NCBI RefSeq assembly: GCF_006547145.1
Contig: NZ_CP041244.1
Coordinates: 2,108,001 to 2,172,000 of the forward strand
Length of the DNA: 64,000 bases
Direction: 5' to 3'
Source of the DNA: Actinomadura sp. WMMA1423
GTDB taxonomy: Bacteria > Actinomycetota > Actinomycetes > Streptosporangiales > Streptosporangiaceae
The notes beneath the pieces are model-generated. The model saw nothing but the letters and a program-made list of their open reading frames with translations, searched no databases and was not told the DNA's origin. Of this stretch, positions 8,545 to 16,267 are shown piece after piece (positions within the stretch are counted from its first letter, which is position 1; the number at the start of each line of letters is the position of its first letter). A program made the position numbers and the translations under genes.

Positions 8545-9231
8545 TCACGCGCCCGGCCCGCCTCCGGGGGCCGGGCGCAGGGCGGCGACGGCGTCCTCGA
8601 TCGGGGTGGAGCCGTTCAGCAGGTCCAGCGTGAGGCGGCGGACGCCGCCCGCGTCGAGCAGGGCGGCGATGACCGCGGCCACGTCGTCGCGGGTGACCGC
8701 GCCGTGCCCGATCGGCGGCTCCGCCAGCGCCACGAGCCCGGTGGGCGGGTCGTCGGTGAGGCGGCCCGGCCGCAGGATCAGCCAGTCCAGGGCGTCGCGG
8801 CGCCTCAGGTCGTCCTCGGCCTCGCCCTTGGCCCTGATGTAGGCCTCCCAGACCTCGTCGCGCCCGGGCGCGGGCGGCTCGCCGGCGCCCATCGCGGAGA
8901 TCTGCACGAAGCCGCGGACGCCCGCCCGCTCGGCCGCGTCCGCCGCCAGCACCGAGGCGGCCCGGTCGACGCTGTCCTTGCGGCTGACGCCGCTGCCCGG
9001 CCCCGCCCCCGCCGCGAAGACGACCGCGTCGGCCCCGGCCAGATGGCCGGCGACCTCGTCGGCGGTCGCCGACTCCAGGTCGCACACGACCGGTTCGGCT
9101 CCGGTGTCCCTGACGTCCCCGGCGTGGCCGGGGTTGCGGATGATGCTCAGCACGGTGTCCCCCCGTGCGGCCAGCAGCCGGGACAGCCGCAGCGCGATCT
9201 GCCCGTGCCCGCCCGCGATCACGATGTTCAT
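8545..9231 (-). CDS. NAD(P)-binding atypical SDR protein
   Basis: 228 aa. The N-terminus has the dinucleotide-binding motif of atypical short-chain dehydrogenases (IVIAGGHGQIALRLSRLLAARG), followed by VVCDLES (Asp for adenine), VVFAAGAG, the strand VQISAMGA, and YIRAKGEAEDDL with a Tyr-X3-Lys pair. It resembles the NAD(P)H-binding SDR_a5 group, whose members are reductases, epimerases or NADP sensors. ATG at 9231 lies 6 bases below TACGAT with no ribosome site, so probably leaderless. Convergent with the fadD gene, 19 bases apart. Substrate unknown. Confidence 0.85.
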   Translation of the reverse strand: MNIVIAGGHGQIALRLSRLLAARGDTVLSIIRNPGHAGDVRDTGAEPVVCDLESATADEVAGHLAGADAVVFAAGAGPGSGVSRKDSVDRAASVLAADAAERAGVRGFVQISAMGAGEPPAPGRDEVWEAYIRAKGEAEDDLRRRDALDWLILRPGRLTDDPPTGLVALAEPPIGHGAVTRDDVAAVIAALLDAGGVRRLTLDLLNGSTPIEDAVAALRPAPGGGPGA

Positions 9232-9247
9232 GCCGCGATCGTAGGAC

Positions 9248-9288
9248 GCCGGAGACCCGGACGCGCGGACGCGCGACCGGGTCCCGGC
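9248..9288 (-). terminator. Hairpin terminator after the DUF1996 gene
   Basis: GCCGGAGACCCGG (9248-9260) pairs with CCGGGTCCCGGC (9277-9288), giving about 12 bp with one bulged A. It sits just after the last gene of the five-gene minus-strand cluster. No U tract, which is common in GC-rich actinomycetes. Confidence 0.5.
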
Positions 9289-9302
9289 GGATCGGGTGGT
9301 GT

Positions 9303-10736
9303 TCAGCGGCGGCGCTTGATCCGCGTCCCGGCCTTGCCGTTGATCGCGTTGACCGCCTTCGCCATGAGCTGGTCGTCCATCACGTTGATGAGGTCGCCGT
9401 GGTCGGTCACGGGGTCGTGGCCCGACTCGGGGAAGCTGTCCAGCGCGAACGCCAGCGGCTTGGCCGGCAGGTTGTAGGCCAGCGTCATCCGCAGCTGCGG
9501 CACCGCCTTCGTGCCCTGCGGGCACTGCCCCGTCGCCTGGTCGGGGAACTTGATGTGGTCGCGGTGGTTGGCGCTGTCGGTGTTCTGGCCGTCCCAGCAG
9601 CTCGGGAAGTTCAGCACGCGCAGCACCTTGCTGCCCCGCGGGCACAGCGGGTACTTGTCGGCGAACGCCCGGTTCTCGAAGCCGCTGCACGTCCAGTTGG
9701 CGTGCGCGTTCGCCCGGCCGTTCACCACGGCCTTGGCGTCGCCGCTGACGACCCGGATGAACCGCGGCATCGCGGTGACCTTGCTGCGCGGGTTGCCGAG
9801 GAACTGGAGCTTCACGCTCGCCGGGGTGACGATGCTGCCGACGTTGCCGTCCGCCGTGCTCTGCTGCGCCCGGTCGGAGTTGTCCTGGCCGTTGCGGAGC
9901 CGGATCACCGGCCAGAAGTAGGCCGACTTGTCGCCGTTGGTGCAGGTCGTCCCCGCCGCGGCGAAGGTCTCGTCGGTGGAGAACGCGTTGGTGTCGAGGT
10001 TGCCGACGTAGTCGTGGATGTGGTGCGCGCCGTTGACGACGCCGGGGGCCGCGAGCACGTTGTCGGGGTTGCTGTGGGCCTGGCCCTCGTTCACACCGCA
10101 GCTGGACGCGAACACGCCGGTCGAGGCCTGGCGGCTGCGGCGCGGCTGCCGCACGCGCGGCGCCTTGCGGATGTCGACGAACTGGTCCGCGCGCAACTCC
10201 GGATTCGCCGGTGCCTGCCCGCCGTTCTGTCCGCCATTCTGGCCGCCATTCTGCCCGCCGTTCTGCCCGCCGTTCTGGCCCCCGTTCTGGCCGCCACCGG
10301 GCTGCTGGCCGCCCTGCGGGTCGGCCGGCGGGGTCGTCTGGCCGCCGTCGATCGGGCCGCCATCGCCCATCTGACCGCCGTCACCCATCTGACCGCCGTC
10401 GCCCATCTGACCGCCATCGCCCATCTGGCCACCGTCACCCATCTGGCCACCGTCGCCCATCTGGCCGCCATCACCCGTCTGGCCACCGCCGGGCTGCTGG
10501 CCACCGGGCTGCTGACCGCCCTGCGGGTCGGTCGGCGGGGTCGTCTGGCCCGCACCCTGAAGCTTCGGGATGCCGGAGCCGTCGGCGGGCCGAGCCGGGT
10601 AGGCGGCCGGGTTCGCCGCCTTCGTGGTCACCGGGGTGTACGGCTGCGCCGCCGCGCCGGGGGTCCCCGCGCAGGCCGTCGCGACCAGGGCGAACGCCGG
10701 GATCACCGCGGCGAAGGCTTTCTTCTTTCGTCCCAT
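9303..10736 (-). CDS. Secreted DUF1996 protein with repetitive linker
   Basis: 477 aa. A signal sequence (KKKAFAAVIPAFALVATAC) ends in a cysteine that may be a lipid attachment site, though Ala at -3 makes the lipobox weak. Residues of roughly 60-185 are low-complexity with GGQMGD hexapeptides and GGQN tetrapeptides. The C-terminal half is a DUF1996 domain with paired cysteines and the HHIHDYVGN, HRDHIKFPD and SFPESGHDPVTDHGD motifs, known from secreted actinobacterial and fungal proteins of unknown function. The His/Asp-rich motifs suggest metal or carbohydrate binding, but this is inference. ATG at 10736 follows GGGAG. It begins 30 bases after the DUF4142 gene. Confidence 0.85.
   Translation of the reverse strand: MGRKKKAFAAVIPAFALVATACAGTPGAAAQPYTPVTTKAANPAAYPARPADGSGIPKLQGAGQTTPPTDPQGGQQPGGQQPGGGQTGDGGQMGDGGQMGDGGQMGDGGQMGDGGQMGDGGQMGDGGPIDGGQTTPPADPQGGQQPGGGQNGGQNGGQNGGQNGGQNGGQNGGQAPANPELRADQFVDIRKAPRVRQPRRSRQASTGVFASSCGVNEGQAHSNPDNVLAAPGVVNGAHHIHDYVGNLDTNAFSTDETFAAAGTTCTNGDKSAYFWPVIRLRNGQDNSDRAQQSTADGNVGSIVTPASVKLQFLGNPRSKVTAMPRFIRVVSGDAKAVVNGRANAHANWTCSGFENRAFADKYPLCPRGSKVLRVLNFPSCWDGQNTDSANHRDHIKFPDQATGQCPQGTKAVPQLRMTLAYNLPAKPLAFALDSFPESGHDPVTDHGDLINVMDDQLMAKAVNAINGKAGTRIKRRR
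10220..10470 (-). repeat. Coding tandem repeats in the DUF1996 gene
   Basis: Two adjacent arrays: a 12-base unit encoding GGQN, six or seven copies at about 10220-10290, and an 18-base unit encoding GGQMGD, about six copies at 10357-10470. Units differ mainly at synonymous positions. Both lengths are multiples of three, so copy-number change would alter linker length without breaking the frame. Confidence 0.85.
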
Positions 10737-10766
10737 GGAAAAAGTGCTCCCTTTGCGGGGTGTACG

Positions 10767-11399
10767 TCAGTGCAGGGCGCGCCTGGGAACCAGGCCCGTG
10801 CTCTCCAGCAGCGACATGTGCGTGTTGACGAATTTCAAGCACCGCTCGGCGAAGGCGCGGATCTCGGTGTTCTCGGACGCCGCGCGCACCTTGGCGATGA
10901 TCGTGAAGACCTGGCCGTGGGCGGCACGCAACCGCAGCACGAACGTCTTGTCCCAGTCGGCGCCGTATTTGCCCGACATCTCCCTCAGCCAGCTCTTCTG
11001 GCTCCCGTTGGGCTCGTTGGGAAGGAGCACGCCGAGTTTCTGGGCTTCGGCGCGGACGTCGGCGTCCAGCTGTATGTGCTGGCGCATGATGATCTCGCCG
11101 ACCTGCTTCACCCGGGGGCTCGAGGCGCGCTGCGAGGCCTGCTGGCCGGCGGGTATCTCCCACAGGCCGGCCTGCCGGACCTTGACCAGAAGCTGCCGGT
11201 CGAGGGTGCTGAGCCGGCCCCAGCGCGTGTTCACGGTGCCACCGAGGTTCGCCGCGCCGCTGGCGGGCACGCCGACCGGGTTCATGATGACCGCGAAGGC
11301 CGCCACGACGGCGGCCGCGGCCGCCAGGACCAGGATCAGGCGTCCCTTGCCGAGGCGCGGGAGCGTGCGCTTTCCGGCGATTCCGTAGGATTTCCTCAA
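10767..11399 (-). CDS. DUF4142 membrane-anchored protein
   Basis: 210 aa. A basic N-terminus precedes one hydrophobic segment (LILVLAAAAAVVAAFAVIM), a signal anchor or uncleaved signal. The rest is helical and matches the DUF4142 four-helix (ferritin-like) domain: LSTLDRQLLVKVRQAGLWEI, SSPRVKQVGEIIMRQHIQLD, and a C-terminal helix with TEIRAFAERCLKFVNTHMSLLE. The start is a TTG at 11399, supported by AAGGAGGGA 9 bases upstream and no better ATG or GTG. DUF4142 proteins are often envelope or spore associated; function unknown. Probably co-transcribed with the DUF1996 gene. Confidence 0.85.
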   Translation of the reverse strand: MRKSYGIAGKRTLPRLGKGRLILVLAAAAAVVAAFAVIMNPVGVPASGAANLGGTVNTRWGRLSTLDRQLLVKVRQAGLWEIPAGQQASQRASSPRVKQVGEIIMRQHIQLDADVRAEAQKLGVLLPNEPNGSQKSWLREMSGKYGADWDKTFVLRLRAAHGQVFTIIAKVRAASENTEIRAFAERCLKFVNTHMSLLESTGLVPRRALH

Positions 11400-11455
11400 G
11401 GGCTCTCGTCCCTCCTTTCAAGGATCTCTCGACGGACCCGGCGCGGGTTCTTCCT

Positions 11456-11486
11456 TAGATACGCACCGCCCCGCTCGCGGGTTCAA
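11456..11486 (-). promoter_or_regulatory. Candidate promoter of the DUF4142-DUF1996 pair
   Basis: On the minus strand TTGAAC (11486-11481) precedes TATCTA (11461-11456) with a 19-base gap, slightly long. The stretch is conspicuously AT-rich for this chromosome. A start near 11449 would leave about 50 bases of leader containing the AAGGAGGGA ribosome site. Confidence 0.4.
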
Positions 11487-11524
11487 CGAAGTCCACCTGT
11501 TGTCATTTTTTCCGCGCGGCGGAA

Positions 11525-13036
11525 TCAGCGCCGAGTGGGCGCTCCGGGGATCCCGCCGACGACGCGCAGTGCCAATGCGGGGCACATCGCGACCGCCTTC
11601 TGGACGTCCTTCTCCATCCACGAGGGGATGTCGGTGCCGAGCACGACGGGAAAGCCGTACCGGTCGAGCTGGATCAGCTCGGGCACGAGGTAGGCGCACA
11701 GGCCGTGCCCGTCGCACCGGCTCCAGTCGATCGCGACCCGCCCCTCCGTGCCGTCCGGCACCGGGAGCGGCAGGACCCCGTAGGTCGACTGGCCGCACCC
11801 CCCGCCCCAGCGGTGCGCGTCGATGTCGGCGGTGAAGGCCTCCATCGCCGACAGGACGAACTTCGCCGTCCCGTCGGGGTGGGTGCAGGCGCCGCGGCCC
11901 CGGCCGACGCCGGCGGCGCGGCGGACGTCCTCCACCGTCCCGGCCCCCTCGGTGAGCGCCATGAGGGAGCGGACGACGTCGGGCAGCCCGAGCCGGCAGG
12001 GCCCGCACTGCCCGGCGGACTGGGCGGCCAGGTAGGAGGCGATCCGCGTGACCTCGCCCAGCGGGCAGGTGCCCTGGGTGAGCGGCAGGATGATCCCGGC
12101 GCCCACCGTCCCGCCGACGCGCCGCATCCCGGCGCGCGACAGCACCGCCCGCGACACCGCGGCCTGGTCGAGCCACATCCCGTGGTACCCGCCGACGAGC
12201 ACCCCCGGAGACGCGGGCACGTCGCAGTGGTCGAGGACGGCCCGCAGCGGCGTGCCGAGGGGGGCCTCGACGACCTGGGTCCCGCCGATGGTCAGCAGCG
12301 TGGTGCCCGGCTCGTCGTCGGTCCCGGCCGAGGCGTACAGGTCGGGGCCGAGGGAGACGAGCACCGCGAGCTGCGCGAACGTCTCGGTGTTGGACAGCAG
12401 CGTGGGGTAGCCGTCCACCCCGGAGTCGGACGCGCGGACCTTGACGCCCGGCGGGATCGGCGTCTCCCCGTTGATCGCGCGGATCACCGCGCCGCTCTCC
12501 CCCGAGATGAACCGCTCGGTCAGCCGGACGACCCGGGCCGGCATCCGCCGCTCGCTGATCGCGGCGCGCACCGACCGGGCGGCCTCGTCGCTCTCGACGG
12601 CCAGCACGATCCGCTGGGTGCCGAGCGCGTTCGCCGCGATCTGCGCGCCGTCGAGCACCAGGTGCGGGGCCCGGCCGAGCAGGACCTTGTCCTTGGAGCT
12701 GCCGGGCTCGCCCTCGGCGCCGTTCACCACCACGACGACGTCCTCGCTGGACCCGCGCTCGTCGCCCCGCTCGCCGGGCAGCAGCGCGGTCTGGTCGGCG
12801 GTCGGGTAGTTGACCCGCGCCGCGACCGCCATCAGCTTGCGGGCGAACGGGAAGCCCGCGCCGCCGCGTCCCCTCAGGTCGACCTGCTCCGCCATCTGGA
12901 CCAGGTCGTCCAGCGCCGGCGCGCGGAGCCTGCCGTGCACCGCGAGGTGCCGGTCGAGGTCCAGCCGGTCGAACCGGTCGAACCCGAGCGTCAGCCTGGG
13001 GCCGCCGATGTTGGAGACGGTGACGGTCGAGGTCAT
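11525..13036 (-). CDS. NuoF-like NADH/FMN flavoprotein fused to a ferredoxin domain
   Basis: 503 aa. Residues 1-410 match the soluble NuoF/SLBB flavoprotein: FMN/NADH loop RGRGGAGFP (55-63), NGAEGEPGS (105-113), and the C-terminal iron-sulfur region SAGQCGPCR with distal C384. The usual first ligand (SCGXCXXCR) is Ala341 here, so only three of four cluster cysteines remain. Residues 430-495 form a small ferredoxin with C441, C447 and C485, a [3Fe-4S]-type pattern. It lacks NuoE and the NuoG partners. The ATG at 13036 overlaps the ferric-reductase-like gene by 4 bases (ATGA), so the two are coupled and probably pass electrons between NADH and the membrane haems. Confidence 0.85.
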   Translation of the reverse strand: MTSTVTVSNIGGPRLTLGFDRFDRLDLDRHLAVHGRLRAPALDDLVQMAEQVDLRGRGGAGFPFARKLMAVAARVNYPTADQTALLPGERGDERGSSEDVVVVVNGAEGEPGSSKDKVLLGRAPHLVLDGAQIAANALGTQRIVLAVESDEAARSVRAAISERRMPARVVRLTERFISGESGAVIRAINGETPIPPGVKVRASDSGVDGYPTLLSNTETFAQLAVLVSLGPDLYASAGTDDEPGTTLLTIGGTQVVEAPLGTPLRAVLDHCDVPASPGVLVGGYHGMWLDQAAVSRAVLSRAGMRRVGGTVGAGIILPLTQGTCPLGEVTRIASYLAAQSAGQCGPCRLGLPDVVRSLMALTEGAGTVEDVRRAAGVGRGRGACTHPDGTAKFVLSAMEAFTADIDAHRWGGGCGQSTYGVLPLPVPDGTEGRVAIDWSRCDGHGLCAYLVPELIQLDRYGFPVVLGTDIPSWMEKDVQKAVAMCPALALRVVGGIPGAPTRR

Positions 13037-14028
13037 CGCAGGACCTCGGTGTCATTGCCCAGACCGGTGACGGGCATGCCGCGCGGGTCGGCGACGGTCT
13101 GGCGGGAGGCCCGCCGGCCGCCGTAGTCGCGGGCGTCGTCGTAGCTGCGGGCGTCGTCGTAGTCGCGGGCGTCGTCGTAGTCGCGGGCGTCGTCGTAGTC
13201 GCGGGCGTCGTCGTAGTCGCGGGCGTCGCCGGAGTCGCGCGGGTCGTCGAACCCGGCCTCCCGCGCCCGGGCGCGGGCCAGCGCGGCGGCGCGCCCCTCC
13301 TCGTGCTCGCGCGCCGCCATGGCGCGCCGGTCGCGGCGGCGGCCCGCGCCGTCCGGCAGCGAGAACGACTCGACCTCCTCGCCCGCCAGGTGCACGTCCC
13401 GCGGCTTGATCACCACGACCATGCGGGTGACCAGCGCGAGCGCGACGAACACCACGCTCATCACGTAGCTGAGCACGACCCACGGCGCCGCGGACCGCCC
13501 GGTGATCAGGCCGTGCACGATCGCCATCGGCCAGGACACGTAGGCGATCGCGTGCATCGACCGCCACACCCAGGCCTTGCCGCGGATCGCGAACCGCGCC
13601 CGCATCAGCCCGGTGATCACGATGAGGATCATCAGGTCGAAGGCGATGGTGCCGAGGCCGATCGCGCCGCCGTCCGGCACCACGATCTGGACGGGCAGCG
13701 CGAGGCCGCTCATCACCTTCACCGTGATGTGCGCCACCAGCATCGCGGTCGCGATGACGGCGGAGGCGCGGTGCACCGCCTGGGCGAGCACCCGGTGCCG
13801 GATCTTCAGGATGAGGCGCTCGGTGGCCAGCACCCCGCTCATCACGGCGGTGGTCAGCGACACCAGCGCGAAGACGCCGGCGTAGAAGCTGAGGAAGTAC
13901 TGCACGTTCGCGACCGCGACGGCGCCCTGCGGGGTCGCCGCGCCGACCAGTACCAGCACCGCGCCCGCGAGGACCAGGCGCAGCGCCCAGGCGGGCACCG
14001 CGGGATCATCACTGTTGCGAATTCGCAC
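13033..14028 (-). CDS. Ferric reductase-like transmembrane protein, two-haem type
   Basis: 331 aa. Six hydrophobic segments fill residues 13-210. Two His pairs, H86/H100 and H159/H172, lie 13 and 12 residues apart in two helices, the haem b ligand pattern of ferric-reductase/NOX/MsrQ-type proteins. There is no FAD or NADPH domain; the neighbouring NuoF-ferredoxin protein could supply that part. The C-terminal 110 residues are charged and cytoplasmic, with six DARDYD-type repeats. GTG at 14028 follows GGAG by 8 bases; the start lies 16 bases after the upstream gene. The electron acceptor is unknown. Confidence 0.85.
   Translation of the reverse strand: MRIRNSDDPAVPAWALRLVLAGAVLVLVGAATPQGAVAVANVQYFLSFYAGVFALVSLTTAVMSGVLATERLILKIRHRVLAQAVHRASAVIATAMLVAHITVKVMSGLALPVQIVVPDGGAIGLGTIAFDLMILIVITGLMRARFAIRGKAWVWRSMHAIAYVSWPMAIVHGLITGRSAAPWVVLSYVMSVVFVALALVTRMVVVIKPRDVHLAGEEVESFSLPDGAGRRRDRRAMAAREHEEGRAAALARARAREAGFDDPRDSGDARDYDDARDYDDARDYDDARDYDDARSYDDARDYGGRRASRQTVADPRGMPVTGLGNDTEVLR
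13123..13230 (-). repeat. 18-base coding minisatellite, six units
   Basis: Six consecutive 18-base units of GTAGTCGCGGGCGTCGTC, with single-base differences in two units, encode the repeating hexapeptide DDARDY in the C-terminal tail of the ferric-reductase-like protein. Two units are identical to their neighbours at every base, so the expansion is recent or is being homogenised. Confidence 0.9.
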
Positions 14029-14044
14029 CGCTCGGACTCCACTT

Positions 14045-16267
14045 CTAGGTTGCGGCCGGCGTCGGGACGCCGGCCGATCCGGCGCCGTCCTTCTTCGGCT
14101 TCTTGCCGGGGGACGGCGATGACGACGGGGAGTCGTCCGCAGCGGGGACCGGGCCGAGGTTGGCCAGCAGGCCCCCGGGAAGAACCTGGAGGACGCCGCG
14201 CTGGGCGAAGCCGAGAAGCGGCTTGGCCCGCTCCTGGAACGTCCAGCCGCCGATCGCGGCGCCGTCGAGCGGGACCGCGCCGCCGCCGCGCCGCAGCCCG
14301 AAGCCCACCTCGGCGCGGGGCGCGGCCGCGCCGCCGCAGGGACGGGCCGTGCCGGTGCGTCCGAGCGTGTCGCCCTGCTCGACGACGCTGCCGTCGCGCA
14401 GTTCGGTCACGCCGCGCATCCCGTAGTACGTGGACGCGAGGCCGCTCGGGTGGATCACCATGACGACCGCGCCCGCCTCGCTGGAGCAGAACCGGTAGAG
14501 GCGGCCGGCGCCCGCGGCGAGGACGCGGCCGTCGCCGCCGGAGAAGGCCAGCGACGCCAGCGGGCGCGAGGTGGTGGCGTCGTCGGAGGTCGTCATCGAC
14601 CACGCCTGGCCGATCTTCCAGGGCAGCATCAGCCGGTCGCCCGCCCGCGTCCCGTTGAGCAGGGTGGTGGCCTGCGCGGAGCTCAGCGCGCCGTACTTGC
14701 GCACGAGGCGCGACTCCGACGCCGACATGAGGTTCGCGGGGGCGGTTCCGAGGAGCGTGGCGAACGCCGTCCCGCCCGACAGCGCGGTCTGCCACCGCCC
14801 GCCCGTCCAGTGCGCGGCGTAGAAGGCGAGCTCGGGGGCGGCCGCGCTGGTCGGCGGGACGGGGATCGCGCTCGTGCCGAAGACCCAGGTCTTGTCGGCG
14901 CTCTGGCGGGTGACGCCGACGAACGGCTGCCGGGTCAGCGCCGCCCCGTAGGCCTGCCGCGCGGCCGCGCCCCGCTGCGCCAGCGTCAGCTTCCGCACCT
15001 GCGTGGCGAGGACCCCGAGGTCGGGGCTCGCCGGCGGGGCGGCCGCGCCGCCGGTGCCCGGGGGCTGCTGCTGCGGCTGCCGCGGCTGCGCGGGCGTCCC
15101 GGTGCCGGGCCGCGGCGGCTTGATCGCGCGCTGCGAGCCGACCGGGCCGGAGGACCCGCCGACCGGTCCGCCGTCGAGCAGGGCGCGCTCGGCGATGCCC
15201 AGCAGGGACAGGCCGACCGCGGTGGACAGGACGATCGCGCCGATGCTCAGCCGGTCCGTGGGCCGCCTGCCGCGGCGCGGCGTCGCCTTCGGGCCGGGAC
15301 GCGGAGGCGACTGGCGGCGCCGCGGCTCCGGGCGCGCCGGACGCGCGGGCCGGCGCTCGGGCCGCCGTTCCGCGCGGGGACCCGGCCGCGGCCCTTCCGT
15401 GCGGCGGGACCGCCCGCCGCGCGGGGGGAACTCGCGGGACCGGTCCCGGCCGGACCGTGCGGCCGGCCCGCCGAGCCCCTCGCTCCTGGCGTCGAACCGC
15501 TCGCTCCTGGCGTCGAACCGCTCGGTGCGGGCGTCGAACCGCTCCGTCCGCGCGTCCCGCCGCTCGGCGCGGGCGTCCCGCCCGCCGTTGCGCGCGTCGA
15601 ACGCCTCGGTGCGGGCGTCCCGGCGCCCGGTGCGCGCGTCGAACGCCTCCGTCCGCGCGTCCCGGCGCCCGGTGCGCGCGTCGAACGCCTCCGTCCGCGC
15701 GTCCCGCCGCCCGGTGCGCGCGTCGAACGCCTCCGTCCGCGCGTCCCGCCGCCCGGTGCGCGCGTCGAACGCCTCCGTCCGCGCGTCCCGCCGCCCGGCG
15801 CGGGCGTCCCGCCCGCCGTTGCGCGCGTCGAACGGCTCCGTCCGGGCGTCCCGCCGCTCGGTGCGGGGGTCCCGCCTCGTGCGGGCGTCGTAGCCCGCGG
15901 GGTCGTAGCCGCCGCGCGCGTCGAAGGGCTCGCTCCCGCCGCCGCGCCGTTCGGGCGGCTCGGGCCACTGCGCCCGCGGCCGGGGACGCGGCCGCTCGGA
16001 GCCCTCGGCCGAGCGGCGGTCGCGGGCCTTGGCCTCGCGCCGCTTCGTCTCGCGCCGCGCCGGCCTCGGCTCGCGCCGGGACGCCTTGCGCCCCCGCTCG
16101 GCCCCGTCCGGCTGCTCCGACCACCAGGAGCCTTCCGGCCACTGGGGGTCCTCGGACCAGAGCCCGCGCCTGGGCTCAGGTCCCGAGGACGGGCGCGCGG
16201 ACGTCTCCGCCCACGGTGAAGCATGCGTTTGGCTCCGGGACGCATGCCCGTAATCGCGTCGCGCCAT
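14045..16267 (-). CDS. Membrane-anchored M23 (LytM)-like protein with lost metal ligands
   Basis: 740 aa. The N-terminal 340 residues are Arg/Asp/Pro-rich and carry the 14-residue repeat EAFDARTGRRDART. One transmembrane helix follows (LSIGAIVLSTAVGLSLLGIAE), then a Pro/Gln linker and an extracytoplasmic M23 fold: SRPLASLAFSGGDGRVLAAGAG, HPSGLASTYYGM and VVEQGDTLGRTGTARPCGG. Metal ligands of active M23 enzymes are absent: the SSLDFSGG Asp is Ala (SLAFSGG), HLHF is RAEV, and the first His is missing. It probably binds or regulates peptidoglycan enzymes rather than cutting. ATG at 16267 follows AGGAG by 5 bases. First gene of the redox cluster. Confidence 0.8.
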   Translation of the reverse strand: MARRDYGHASRSQTHASPWAETSARPSSGPEPRRGLWSEDPQWPEGSWWSEQPDGAERGRKASRREPRPARRETKRREAKARDRRSAEGSERPRPRPRAQWPEPPERRGGGSEPFDARGGYDPAGYDARTRRDPRTERRDARTEPFDARNGGRDARAGRRDARTEAFDARTGRRDARTEAFDARTGRRDARTEAFDARTGRRDARTEAFDARTGRRDARTEAFDARNGGRDARAERRDARTERFDARTERFDARSERFDARSEGLGGPAARSGRDRSREFPPRGGRSRRTEGPRPGPRAERRPERRPARPARPEPRRRQSPPRPGPKATPRRGRRPTDRLSIGAIVLSTAVGLSLLGIAERALLDGGPVGGSSGPVGSQRAIKPPRPGTGTPAQPRQPQQQPPGTGGAAAPPASPDLGVLATQVRKLTLAQRGAAARQAYGAALTRQPFVGVTRQSADKTWVFGTSAIPVPPTSAAAPELAFYAAHWTGGRWQTALSGGTAFATLLGTAPANLMSASESRLVRKYGALSSAQATTLLNGTRAGDRLMLPWKIGQAWSMTTSDDATTSRPLASLAFSGGDGRVLAAGAGRLYRFCSSEAGAVVMVIHPSGLASTYYGMRGVTELRDGSVVEQGDTLGRTGTARPCGGAAAPRAEVGFGLRRGGGAVPLDGAAIGGWTFQERAKPLLGFAQRGVLQVLPGGLLANLGPVPAADDSPSSSPSPGKKPKKDGAGSAGVPTPAAT
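15630..15797 (-). repeat. 42-base coding minisatellite, four units
   Basis: Units start at 15630, 15672, 15714 and 15756 with an exact 42-base period and very few mismatches, encoding EAFDARTGRRDART in the M23-like protein. Shorter, diverged DAR-type repeats flank the array on both sides (about 15480-15890). There is no spacer structure. Confidence 0.92.

Noticed and set aside
5834-8842. A 1002-codon plus-strand frame across cutC and fadD
   Set aside because: It lies antisense to cutC and out of frame with the acyl-CoA ligase, with low-complexity composition.
15630-15797. Regular 42-base repeats resembling a CRISPR array
   Set aside because: Units are contiguous with no spacers, keep the reading frame of a gene, and no cas genes are near.
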